This document shows positions 10,548 to 25,000 of a stretch of DNA of 64,000 nucleotides, piece by piece. A program made the translations under genes and the position numbers. The stretch covers positions 7,144,548-7,208,547 of the forward strand of contig NC_092190.1 in assembly GCF_043641665.1 (NCBI RefSeq). Reading direction: 5' to 3'. Within the stretch, counting starts at the first letter, position 1, and each line of letters begins with the position of its first letter. The stretch is from Enoplosus armatus. Taxonomy: Eukaryota > Chordata > Actinopteri > Centrarchiformes > Enoplosidae. The notes beneath the pieces were generated by a model, which saw nothing but the letters and a program-made list of their open reading frames with translations, was not told the origin of the DNA and did no database searches.

Positions 10548-11149
10548 GTAGGACAGCGGATGTCTGATTCCCTTCTTTAAATCTGATTTAAATCATGCTT
10601 TTATTAGTTCATCCTCTTTAAACCAACAGTTCTAAATGTGCGGCAAATATATAAGAATAAGATCTACTGGGTATTTTAACGGGAGATGTCTCTTTTTAAG
10701 CCTTTTTATGGTTCTGTGTAGCTCAGTGATGACATGGCGCTGTAACAGCGGTGTGTAACGGCTAAAAGGCCGGTAGCCGTTACAGACGAGACTAATCTGT
10801 GCCTGATGTGAGACGTTCAAATAAGCTACAGATAATTTAGTTTGTACATAACTGTCAAAGTTGACAGCAAGTTGTTCCGTGACTTTTGTCTAACCGTACC
10901 GTTACATTAACATACAGCAAGTTACGGTGGCTAGCTTGCAAGGCTAGGTTAACGGTAGCTTACAACTTTAAGATTTTGTGAAGAACGTGAGATTAATAGT
11001 CAGCTCCTAACATGGCTGTTTAACTTACCTTCACCCAAGAAGTGGAATAAGTTAAAAAGAAAAGTCAATCACTTAGCATTAGCCTCAAAGTTTGCATTCA
11101 CATGTCAAGCTGGTAAATAACGCTAACTTGTGGTCTGTTTCAGTACACG

Positions 11150-13641
<2,492 letters not shown>

Positions 13642-13657
13642 ATCTGACTGTCTTGAT

Positions 13658-13663
13658 AATAAA
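13658..13663 (+). terminator. rpl8: rpl8 polyadenylation signal AATAAA
   Basis: A canonical AATAAA lies 17 bp after the stop codon, within TTGATAATAAAAACATG. The short 3' UTR is normal for ribosomal protein mRNAs. Cleavage would be expected at about 13,675-13,690. Confidence 0.8.
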
Positions 13664-13819
13664 AACATGTTCCGAAAGAATCTGTGCTCTCGCTTAATTT
13701 CTGTGTCCAAATACACAAAAAGGGTAAAATGTGCAACTGATGTTTAAAATTGATATTGTGGTGAGAAAATGACGAGGTAGATGATAAATGCATAAACAAT
13801 AGGCTATAAGTAGGACAAT

Positions 13820-13950
13820 AAAATGTATAAATAAAATAAATGATGGCTGAAATCCATTTTGCTGCTTCAGTTTCAGGATACTGATATTGCTGGCTTACTG
13901 TCTCACAGTCATGGCTTACTGGGACACTTTGCTTTTTAAAGATATTTAAC
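13820..13950 (+). repeat. Dispersed repeat copy A
   Basis: The phrase GATGGCTGAAATCCATTTTG, followed by GCTGCTTCAGTTTCAGGAT and later ACTGGGACACTTTG, matches with divergence a stretch at 38,570-38,665 that reads GATGGCTGAATTCCGTTAAG, GCATCGCTTTCAGGGTTTTG and ACTGGGACATTTGG. The two are copies of one dispersed sequence of unknown class. Confidence 0.5.
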
Positions 13951-14084
13951 ATTTTAAAATTATAGCTGGTGATTTGACATTGCTGATCAGTTAATTTAAA
14001 GACAATGACTATCCTAAGTACTACAGTTATTAACTATTAATAACTATTCCACTATTCCAGCGTTTGTCTTTTATTCTGAGGCTA

Positions 14085-14390
14085 ATTTATTTGGTACATC
14101 TAGCTGAGAGGGCTGCTGCAGGCTGACCAGACTTGCAACTGATCTTATGTCCTTTGTTTTTGGTGTTGATTCATTGTCATGGTCAGTGTGGCTGCTGTGG
14201 TTTGTGTTGTTAAATTGTTATTCTGAAAGATGTTTCCAATATTTTATCTACTTAATATCAGAAAACCGCAAATTAAAGACCCCAAAATGACCACGAAGTT
14301 GAATCAACACATTATAAACCTCCTGAAAGCAGGATTCAGGGCAAGAATTTCAGACTACATTGTAGTTTTAGCTAGATGTACCTAATAAAC
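14085..14390. mobile_element. MITE-like element with ~20-bp terminal inverted repeats
   Basis: TTTATTTGGTACATCTAGCT at 14086-14105 is matched with one or two mismatches by the reverse complement of AGCTAGATGTACCTAATAAA at 14370-14389. This defines a ~306-bp element with no coding capacity. The same right-end wording, AGCTAGGTGTACTTAATAAA, recurs at 14774-14793 as a second, truncated copy. The superfamily is not determined. Confidence 0.65.
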
Positions 14391-14689
14391 TGGTGACTGG
14401 GTGTATGTCCACCAGAGGGAGCTCATCTACCAGGACAGTTTGAACAAAGGTTCAGTTATTTAAGCCTTCACATGCAATGCTGGATCTATTTCTTAATATT
14501 AGATGTGTTCTTGTGACCCACTCACAGATTGTGGCCTTTGTGTGAACACTTAAACCAACGAGTGATTTTCTCTTGGACTGTTTTCGTTTGATGGAGTTGA
14601 CATGAGATGAGACATGAATGTTCAAGTATCCAGTATTTATACTACAAAAACATTTTTATTATTTTGTCCACCCCATTCAATCAGTGAGG

Positions 14690-14793
14690 ACAGCCTAACA
14701 ATCCAACAGCAGCACAAACTGCATCCTACATCAGATTTATTGCAGGGCTGTTGTATTGTACTGCATTAGTTTTAGCTAGGTGTACTTAATAAA
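14690..14793. mobile_element. Truncated second copy of the MITE-like element
   Basis: Only the right part is present, ending AGCTAGGTGTACTTAATAAA at 14774-14793, the same end as the full copy at 14370-14389. It runs directly into the CAGAGGTGG terminus of the next element, so the two abut or one interrupted the other. Confidence 0.5.
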
Positions 14794-15235
14794 CAGAGGT
14801 GGAAAGTAACTAAGTACAATTTTGGAGTACTTGTTCTTTACTCACATATTTCCATTTTCTACTATATTATGCTTCTAATATAAAATATACTTTCTAATCC
14901 ACTACATTTGATAACTTTCCAGATTCAGATAGAAAATATAAGCAAACCAATAAATAAGACATTATTGATCCTCCGGGAAATTCACAAGCTACCCAGCAGT
15001 ATATAAAGTACTTCATAAGCCTCACATTTCCCAGCTGCAATATTAAAGTACTGTACACATTCATGCATGAACAATCATAACCCAATAACAATGTACAGTA
15101 TTTTGAAATGAGCATAATGAGTACTTTTACTTTTGGTACTTTTAAGTATGGTTCGATGCTAATACTTTTGTACTTATACTTAAATAAAATATAAATGCAG
15201 GACTTTTACTTAAGTAAAATATCTGAGTACTGCTA
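14794..15235 (+). mobile_element. hAT-like non-autonomous element, right end missing
   Basis: The element begins CAGAGGTGGAAAGTAACTAA and is filled with GAGTACTTTTACTTTTGG and GCAGGACTTTTACTTAAGT wording, the same family as the copy at 6,175-6,491. The expected final CTTCCACCACTG is missing after ATATCTGAGTACTG. No transposase coding remains. A short (GTA)n tract follows at 15254-15274. Confidence 0.55.
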
Positions 15236-15548
15236 ATTAGTGTAAAACTGCTGTCGTAGTAGTAGTAGTAGTAGACTGACCTTGATGTTCCAAAATTTGG
15301 TGGACTGCCCCTTTAAGAGAGAATCTCAAACGAGTCATATGACCAAAAATGTCCCAGTAACAGTGACCTGTGTGTCCTCACCGTCTTCACTGATGCAGAA
15401 TCAACACACTCGTTACAACTTCACAACTCGGTACAAAACAAATCAGCACTTTAAACTCTTCCAGCAGATGTGAATGAATGCCTTTTGTAAGAAAAACTCT
15501 AACTCGCTGACGTGTTGATAATTGGAAGCCGGTGAACCTCAGCAGATG

Positions 15549-15601
15549 TTTATTGTCCACAAGTAGAAATGAGACACAGGCAAGATTCCATGTTCTTTAT
15601 T
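15549..15601 (-). terminator. usp9x: usp9x candidate polyadenylation signals
   Basis: On the minus strand AATAAA occurs at 15601-15596 and again at 15554-15549. These are the first good signals near where the T-rich 3' UTR-like sequence gives way to repeat-bearing spacer. I infer the usp9x transcript ends near 15.53-15.58 kb, giving a 3' UTR of about 1.9 kb. Earlier AATAAA-like signals nearer the stop may be used too. Confidence 0.4.
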
Positions 15602-17348
15602 TGCTAAGGGCGCAATGCTTTTTTTGTTATATTTCTGTGCACAAAAAACCTCACAAAGTGAAAGTCCACATCGCGACTGTAGCTCCAGAATTCAACGTCA
15701 CACCATGGCCAAAACAAAAGTCGGCAAAAAACAGGGCGCAGAACTCTGTACAGTCAATATCTTCTTTAAAAATAACACAAGGACAAAAATGTTCCTCTTA
15801 AATCAAATTCTATTTTTAGTGAAATACAACAAAATAAATTCTATAAAATAAGAGCAAAATATTTAAATATAATACGATGGGCAGAATATTTTCATTTGCA
15901 GGAGTATTTGGTATGTTTTTAGACAAAAAAAAAAAAAGAAAATTCAAAAAATACATGCATTCAAGTTACCAATTAAATACAGTATTTACTGATGTTTACC
16001 TTTTACTCCTACAGAATTAGCTCAAGTTGCAACATGACTAACCAGCCGCTATTCTTACGGTACAACCCTGCTGTGGAACCTGTTCTCCGCGGAACGACAG
16101 GGTGGAGGGTCTCGCTGCAGCTCGGGATCAGGTACTTCATCCCGAACCACAGCCAGACGCCAAACCTGACCGGCTCCGTGGCAGAAAGGAAGCCGATGGG
16201 CAACAAGTCTGTCTACAACTAGGCTCTATTGAAGAGACAGAAGCAAACCACACAGTCCATTATACACCAGACAGCCCAGTGCAGCGATTCTGTTGCATAT
16301 GTGTTTCATTTTTCAGAATTCCTAAAGATGAAAGCTAAGCTGTCTAACCCACCAAAACTGACTGCCAAATGTGAAGTTGGAGGATTATAATGTGCAATTG
16401 AAAAGCCACTTATTCATACATTGGTTCAAAATATCGCCCTCATTTGTAGATAGGGTAGATGAGTAGAAAAAGGAGCAAAAACAAAAAAACCTAAAGGGTA
16501 ACAACACCCCTCTGGAGATGTGGATTAAGAACAGCTTTAGGTTTTGTTATGATCACAAGTCTTCCCTTGGGCTACACTATTCTGGTGAGAAGCCATGCTA
16601 AATGTTACAGCATATTAACTAGAGCTTCGAAAAAGGATTGAATTAATTACCAGAACAAACAAACAAAAAAAAAAAGAAAAAGAAAGAAAAAAAAAAGAAA
16701 GGCAATGAGTTTCAGAACAATGTTGCATCACTGCTTTTTCACATCAACCAAACACCGTAAAAGTCCACCCAACCATTCCATACCTCACACTAAAACCAAC
16801 CACAGCTCGTGAGTTGATTTGGCATCGGTCATAAGGTTGCCAAGGAGCTTAAGAATAATAATATAATTATGATAATAACAATGCGTCCTTCTACAGTTGA
16901 ATGACCAGTAACCGTCCCGATGGTAGAACAAACTTTACTGCTGAGCATGGGTGATAAAACAAAGAGTTGTTGTTGTCTTCTTACAGTTTTTTTTGGGCAT
17001 TTTTCGTATTTATAATATCCATTTTTGTTTTTCATAATATCTGCAACATCTCCCAACAGCAAACCACACAGAGTTATGCTACTGGGGGATCTGAACAGTC
17101 AAAAACATTAACATACTATGTACACCTTTTTCGTCGTGTAGACAAGCGCATCAGCATCGTCGGTTCTGGGTAAATTTGTTTTTCTTTATTAGAACTCTTG
17201 TCCACTCCCTCGCCTCTGCAGCCGCCAGCAGGCCCCTGTCACACGGTCAGGCAGCCCCAGGCCAGGGAAGAGCACCTCTCACAGGCTGACGGGGGAGAGA
17301 AGTGGCCTGGAGAGGGGATGGGAGGCCCGGCTCTGCCCTGCCCTGGGG

Positions 17349-17390
<42 letters not shown>

Positions 17391-17482
17391 CGAGGCCCGA
17401 CGAGGAGCTCTGTTGACCGAAGGATGAGAGGAAGGAGAGCGGGACGATGGAGGCTCGAGGCACAGCAGAGGGGGAGGGGATG
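15555..17482 (-). other. usp9x: usp9x 3' UTR
   Basis: The stretch downstream of the stop codon has no splice context and contains homopolymer A/T patches (for example 15,925-15,939 and 16,665-16,700) and a (GA)n tract at 17351-17393 just after the stop. The distal boundary is inferred from polyadenylation signals near 15,550-15,600. The small open frames across it are not supported as genes. Confidence 0.5.
17351..17393. repeat. (GA)n microsatellite in the usp9x 3' UTR
   Basis: This is an AG dinucleotide tract of about 30 bp, then a second interrupted run, lying 90-130 bp after the usp9x stop codon. On the transcript it reads as (CU)n, a potential polypyrimidine-protein landing site; that role is inference. 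Confidence 0.9.
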
Positions 17483-19011
17483 TTACTCCTTAGGTGGGGC
17501 AGGTGCTGGGGTAGAGGCGGGGCCGGGGCCGGGGCCGGGACCGGGGCCAGGGCCGGGGCCGGGACCGGGGCTGGGGCCGGGGCCAGGGGCAGGGGCGGGG
17601 GCGACCTCCTCGGTGCTCTCCCAGTTCTCTTGTGCTCGCGGGCTTGGGCCGGGAGTGGGACCGGTGCCTGGGGCGGGGGTCTGGGTGGGGCCTGGAGTCG
17701 GGGCAGAGGCAGGACCAGGACGTTGGGGGTTGTTCATGTGCTGAGCAGCAGGCCCGGTGTACGGCTGCCCATGGGGGTGGTTGTTCTGTTCAGGAGGAGA
17801 AAGTGGACAGAATCAGTGGGCTGTAAATGAAATTGTTTAACTTTTTATTTAAGAAATGAATTCATCCGAGCACCCACGTTTTGGGTTTGTCCAAGGCTGG
17901 AAGATTTCTGGATGCGGTTTCTAAACGTCCTCTCATCAGGATAAGTCCGGTAATACATTTGTTTTGTTGACAAATCCCATGAAAAGACCACCAACAATGA
18001 ACCGATCCTACTAACAAGTATTGTCTGTGTATCAAAAGCCTGATATGTCTTATTCCCGTTATTTGTTGTCCAAATAAAAACACAAACATCATTGCACTAG
18101 CTGTCATGTTCCTCCATTATCATGAACATGAGAGACAAACTGATGCATTGTTTACTTTGGTCTTTTAAACAGGATTTGTTGACGATAACAAAAAGAAAGA
18201 ATATTTCCAGCCTCTTCTCTTAATGATCCTAATCCTTCAGCGGCCATATTCTGGGTGGTCTCCAAGGACTTAAAGATCACAGCTAGCAGAAGTCTTTTCT
18301 ACATTACTTGATTCTCCTCAAATGGAAGAAAAACAATGCATCTCAAACTCAAACAGCAGCACTACACTCAAGGCTGAAAGACTTTTATAAGATGTGGAAA
18401 CTATTTTGGTTTTATTTCCAAAACTCCATTAGTGTGTGTAATGTGATAGTTATCCATTTTGTCTTTTCCTCCTTATGCCACACTTTGTTTTATGAGACTG
18501 GATGTAAACATCTGTTACTGTTTAAACATGTGATGAAAGAATGTGAGCATGAATATAAATAAAATAAACCAGACATTAAAAAAAAAAAAAACTGAACAAA
18601 AAGTAGCGCATTTATCAAGAAAACTGACTATAAACTTACGCTTCTGGTTGTGCGAGCACTCGAGCGTGAAATAACACTTGGGATGCTTGAGTAAAAAAAA
18701 ACAAAAAAATTTGTTGCCGTGGTTACTGGTATTACTCATGGCTAATGCGAGACTGGCTACAAGAATTGACGCCACTTCCTTGTTCATACTCTCTGCGATA
18801 AATAATGGTAAAATACGACAATCTGAAATCCCAGAAGCATGAAAGAAACCAGATGGTCTTTGACGCGTCACTGTCATGAGGATGTGAATCAAGCGGGACC
18901 TCTAGACACTACCTGCTGAAACTGGGTAGTTCCAGGAGAATGTGGGTACAGAGAGGTGTCCTCGGGTGGAGAGGAGTCTTGATCGTCAGGTGCTTCCTGT
19001 TCATCTGGCTC
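17483..19011 (-). other. usp9x: usp9x coding exons 44-45 and acidic/proline-rich C terminus
   Basis: Exon 44 is 19011-18913 (33 codons, acidic, opening [18 protein letters not shown]). Exon 45 is 17785-17483, which holds the conserved [17 protein letters not shown] segment and then the Pro/Gly/Ala-rich tail ending APAPPKE before TAA. Exon 45 is very GC-rich, unlike the other exons. Confidence 0.92.
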
Positions 19012-22000
19012 CTAGCAGACATGAGATAAATGTTATCGCACATTAATTTCAACTTTCAAAATAAAATCTTCTATACTATATATAAATACAAACAGCAGGA
19101 TTTGCTACCTTATTTGAACAAAGCAGTGGGTATAATGTTAAGCTTCTGGCTGTGTGGGGAAGTCAAACTTCCAGCTGTGTTACATTATCAAGTAAATGAG
19201 GTTTAAGTGAAATCTGATTATATGTGTGGGAGGATTCTACACCTGAGAGCATCCTCTCAGCACCAGAGCTGCTGGTAGTTCTGTAGAAAAACAGCTAACA
19301 GAAGGTGCACATGAACCTCTCTACTGTTGAGGTCATTTCAGTGGGCCACTTTCAAAGACGAAGGCTGCTGATAATTTTTATTTTTCTTAAGCCATTTGTT
19401 GACGGTAAGAAAAACATGAAGTAACGCCAGCCTCATCGTTTAACAGTTCTTAATCATAGAACTATGTGACAGTAAATTACATTTCTGTTTGACGTGTGCA
19501 AGTGAACATATTTCAACATGATATAAAGTGGGAAAACAACAGAACCTGTCAGGCTATTAACACAAATCTGTACTAATAAATGCCATCACAAAAACCATCC
19601 TTGTTGTCTCTTTCTCTACCTATTATCTATCATTTAAACTACAGATGGAATATCAAAACCTTTGCTGCCTACAAGAGTTTAAACTACATCTGATTTGATG
19701 CAAATAAAAAATAATTAGAAGTTACGTTAGAGGTTGTTTTGTCAAATTATGTGGTTCTCCCAACTAACAGGTGAGAATATTACATTTTGAAAGTATGTTT
19801 GCAGGTACATAGTATCAAATGTTTACAGTTAACTACCAAAATGACAAAAGCCTATAAATACACAGTATATTGGCTACAATAGCATTATGTCCTGGTCTTA
19901 CAGTGTAAATACTGTAACTACGACTGCATACTGAAGTATAGATGAGGCTCAGAGTTTTGAATCAGATGCAGGTGGCTGGCAGCATCACAGTTTGAGTTGG
20001 AGAGGAAGCAAAAAAACTGGCTAAAAGAGCACTAGACTGCGATGGAAGACTGGCTATGTCAGTGATGTTGCTTTGGCAAATCACTGGGACTGACTGGGCA
20101 ACAGGACAGCGAGAGAACAAAGATCTGTTCACTGTGTGCAGCTGCATAACATGAGCTCTTACGCCAGTTACACTGTATGGCGTCTCACAGGCAGCCTGGC
20201 TACCTTTTTTTTTTTACTACAGACAACAGGATGGAGGATGGCAGTTTGATTTACTTTGTCATGTATCTATGGCCACAATCTGTCTTACTAACACAGCATG
20301 AACACGTACATACTTTCTACATATACAAGATAAAAAAACAAAAACAATAATACACATCTCAAGGGGTTATATACTGGAAATAAAACTGTTGACAACTCAA
20401 AGTGATAATTCATTTACTCTATAAATCATTCTGGCAGTAAATATAGCCTACTCTAATCTCCTGTGCTTATTATTTATATAATATGTGTATCACATAAATA
20501 AAAGAGTCCAAAAAGTTGACAAAATGGGACAAACTAAGGGGACTCAACATGTTTCTAGCCTCTGCCACTGATGACTAAGCTACAAGAAACTCAAATATGT
20601 GCAGTCCTAACTAAACAAGTGTTAACTGTGTTGAGGTCTATAAATTGGCTGTTCACTGTTTCTCTGCTTATTTGATTTAATAAAATTTTGTTTCATTTCC
20701 TTCCTTTATGTTGTGGTGCCTGGAATACTGACCTTCCCTGGGCTTCCCTGAGTACACTTGAGCTGTGTATGGAATATTACAGGAGAAGTGTGTCATTTGA
20801 CTGGATTTGTCAACATAAAAATACAAGTAACTTATTTTAAGTGAGAACAAAAAAAATGATATAGTTGTATGCATTGTGAACTGCAGCCATGAATCAATAC
20901 AAAACATATTCAGCATAGTAAACATATCATAGCTGTAACTTAGGGACGACATTTACATTTAATGGCTTGTTGGAAACACTAAATTAATGGCTCCAATTAG
21001 TCATTCAAAGTCTATTTAAAAATTTGGTCTATAAAATCATTTATTCTATCAAAGCCACATAGCCACAAAACTGAAACATTCAATTTATAATGACATCAGA
21101 TAGAGAACCCGATAAATTATTGAAAATAAATATTCTAGTCAGCCTAGTACTCGTTACTCGTTAATCCCTTCAGTGCTATTACATACACAATCGTTCAAAT
21201 GTTTGGAATCACCTGTTAGTTACATATTGATGTTTTTGTTATTGATGTCAATAATGGCTATTTTAACACAGATAAAAACAGTATAATTCAGACAACAAAT
21301 GTATTATTTACATTTGAAATAGTTTAGGCCCCAAAAGAAGAATAATTACATGATTAAAACTTCCATTTAGTTGATGTCCCCACAGTGTTGCATAACAGGG
21401 GTGAATACTGTTATTATTGGATTACAACTTCTTCTTTGGGCCCTCTGCAGTCTACTCAGTGGTCAGATTGAATAGGTTTAAACTTTGATTTATCAGTCTA
21501 TAGTATGTTCATCTGATACACTGTGATCTAATCCCAATAGTGCTAAGCCTCACCTAACCTTCTATTTCTATTTTGAAGTTTTAAGAGTAGCTTTGCTAAA
21601 AGAAACATGCCTGTTAATTCCAGCTCGTTAGAGGCATTATTGCGCACTTGACACTTAAACAGGAACCTGTTCCAATTTAAATCTGCACAGATTTTGATGC
21701 TAAGCTTCCCATTTGTTTTACCAATGACTTCTTACATTCTGACTTAACTGCAGTATCTTTGTCTCTTTCTGCCCTTTCAGTTGTCAGTCAGGTTGAACCA
21801 TTGTACAGTGTTTTGTTTGCATGTAAAAAACATGTTTTATTTGCAAACCCTTCATACAAAAACCCATATATCTGTAAATAGGACTTTCTATGACCTAAAC
21901 GCAAAACGAAAGACCATTCAAAAATATATCCTCTCAGCCATCTCTGACTGTACTGAATCGAGCTTTTGTAGCAGATGATTCCAAACTTTTGAACAGTGTT

Positions 22001-25000
22001 GTATATAAACCAGTTAAAAGCTGGTCATGTTTTGCCATTCAGTGGGTTGTTGTGTTGAAGTGATGTGGTACACATCAGGTTGTTAAAGCTCATCTGGCTC
22101 AGTCATACAGTATTTCTGGGGGAGTTTTCTGTTACCTTCAACACTGTACACCATTGTTAACATGTTCTCATAGCAACCTCGGCCATGAAGATATGTTTTA
22201 CTGTGGTGTTTTTAGGTAACTTCCAATATTCACGTGGCCTTCTTGATTTCATATATTTGCATTTAACAGAAAGACCCCTTCCATACTGATGTTTGACTTA
22301 ATCAGAAAAGTCAGACAGAACTGTAGTGATTCTGAACAGCTGTTCTGTACACCTACATACAGTGTCCTATAGCTTTAGATAGTGGTATGATTTGTCTCCC
22401 TAAACACAATCCCTAAGACTGGAAGATAATGTTAATGTGACATTAGGCAAAAGTGAGCGTGCATGTGTGTGTGTGTGTGTGTGAGAAAGGTACAATGTCA
22501 ATGCAATTACCTCCTCGGGACAAAGTTCACAGGCTTTGGCCAGTGTCATACGTGCACTGTGTGAACGCTCCAGGAAATAGCCGTTGGAGGTCTCGTTGCT
22601 CTGAACCGGAGGGGACCAGTTGTTGTAGGTGTACTGGGGGTTCCCTGTGTATGGCCTCCTCTCTAGCTCATCCCCGAGCCACTCCACTGCCCACGTCCAC
22701 TTTCGTTTCAGGTCACCATTACTCTGTGTACACAAGAACATGCTGATTAGCATATATGGCTCCAAGTGTTGAACTGTTGTATGAATGAATGCGACAGGCA
22801 GTTTCCTTTCTTAACATGTCATCTGACTGTTTTAGTGCTGTGCTCGGACAGGAGAAAGCAAAGAGAGCATCTGTTCTTATTCAACCACTGAGTCTTGAGT
22901 GTATGTTAAGATAGTGCTTGGGAGAGACAGCAGCTGGTAGAGATGCAAGAAATGTGTAGTGAGTATAGAAAATACAAATAAAGTAAACTTTATTGCAGAA
23001 AATAAATGCTCTTCATCGAGGAAAAGTAACTACATACATAACATACTAAGGAGAACTATATCTAGGATTATGTGTCATAAGTCAGATATTGATTTCATGG
23101 CGTATGTGTAATGTAGCGTGACGTGTAATCCATGAGACAACAGGAGAGTCAGTAATTGTACCTGTAGGATCTGGTAAGCCACAGAGCAGTTGCTGAAGAG
23201 GGCCACCATGCACTTGATGCACTGGTAGGCTCGTTTCTGGTAGTGGTTCTTGGAGCGCTGGATGGTGTCAAAAAGCCCATCTCTGTCATCGGGAATGCCC
23301 TTTAGCACGTTGTGGATCCTACACATCCAGATGGGGAGATATTTCAAACTCTGATCACATTCGAAACAATGCAGCACTCAGAATTTACACACTGAGCCAT
23401 CGGTCTGACCTGTGTGTCTGCCAGGAGTCCTCGATGAGCAGGATCTGTAGCAGCAAGTCCAGGTAAGGCCTCAGCTCATAGGTGTAGGAGTACGCCACCT
23501 GCAGACACACAACACATAACGTAATCTGAACATAGGGTCTTAGGGACACATACAAGTAAGCCACCTACAGAACTATGGATGTCCTGTTGGTCTAAAGAAG
23601 CATTTACCTGCCAGAGCAGCTCACTGAGCACTGTGGAGGAGAACTGAGGGTTCTCCCAGCAGCTGAAGCGAAGCAGCTTCACCGTCTCCTCAGAGTTGCT
23701 GCAGTCCTCGATGATTTTCTTCACGTAGCTGGTCCTCACAAACAGGATCTCTGCCACCAGCTGCTGCACAGGCATCACTGGGGCTGTCAGGTTGGTGTCA
23801 CCATACGGGTTAGGGAGAGGAGGGTTACCTGGAGAGGGTAGAGAAGAAGAAATAATCTGAAATACATGTAGTTATTAGAGGCAAATATATATATACGTTC
23901 TTTCATCCATCATCTCTGAAAGCCCTCAGCTCCAAGCTCTGCCAATACAAGACAAGAGGCTCAGAGTGGCTGCTTTGTCAGTCACTAGATCCTGAGCAAG
24001 GATGAAAATCCTCATTGGGCTCCAGCTCTCCCCACCTCGAACCATCCCAGGCCGTTTCATGATTTATTACTGGCTCCGAATAAAACCCTCACCATTGATG
24101 GAGGACTGCATGCGTGTAGAGACGTCACAGCATCGGACCAGCTGGGAGACCACAGTGTAGAGCTTGCCCAGCTCAGCGTACTGGTACTTAATGGGAGGGC
24201 CGGGACCCTCGTCCAGAGCGACCAACATGAAAGTGGCAGGGACATTCAGCTTCAGCAGCTGGGTCTTTTCTGCCAGGCCTGTGTGTGGTAGGAATAGTGA
24301 GGAGGGAAAAGAAAGGGAAGCAGCATTGTAAGTCCCAAACACATTATGAATTATATTTTGCATAAACCTTGCTTGTACAATTCACTGAGGAACAGATGCA
24401 CATGACAGGAGCGTGATCGCAGTGTGCTCCTTACCAAGGTTGGCATACATGACAAAGAGGTTGAAGTACTGCTGCAGGTGACGGCCGTGTTCAGAAACCT
24501 CTCTTCTGAGCAGGTTGAGTACAGCTCTCAACAGGTGGTCACTTAGACTGAGGTTATCACAGCCCTGATACACAAACATGGAAAACAAATGACAAACCAC
24601 AGCAGGGTTACGTCGATCAAAAGAACAGCATGAGAAACCGCTTTATGATACAAAGTGCCTAAAGTAACTTCCAGGAAATGTGTGACTCAAAAAGAATCAA
24701 GTATCTTCCAGAAAGTCCTAATAAAAGAACATTTTCCAAAGAGCTCAGTTAAAGTCTGGCACCAACCTGAGTAGAGGGTCCAGGCGAAGCGGTGGGGGAG
24801 GGACAGGGGCCGTCTTGCATGGAGAAGTGAGCGATGAAGACGATGAGCTTGGCAAATGCACCACGGACCTCAGCGCTCGGGCACTCAAGCAGGTACTCCG
24901 AGAACCGGTTAGGGTAAGCGAACAGAACGTTGTGTGCAAACCAATAGCGTACATTCTTACTGTGTCTCAGCAGGATGCAGAGGGCGTCATACCTGGAGGG

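Noticed and set aside
17424..17830. Plus-strand open frames rich in Gly/Ala/Arg over the usp9x last exon
   Set aside because: They are shadows of the GC-rich minus-strand exon, whose frame is fixed by the conserved usp9x sequence and splice site.
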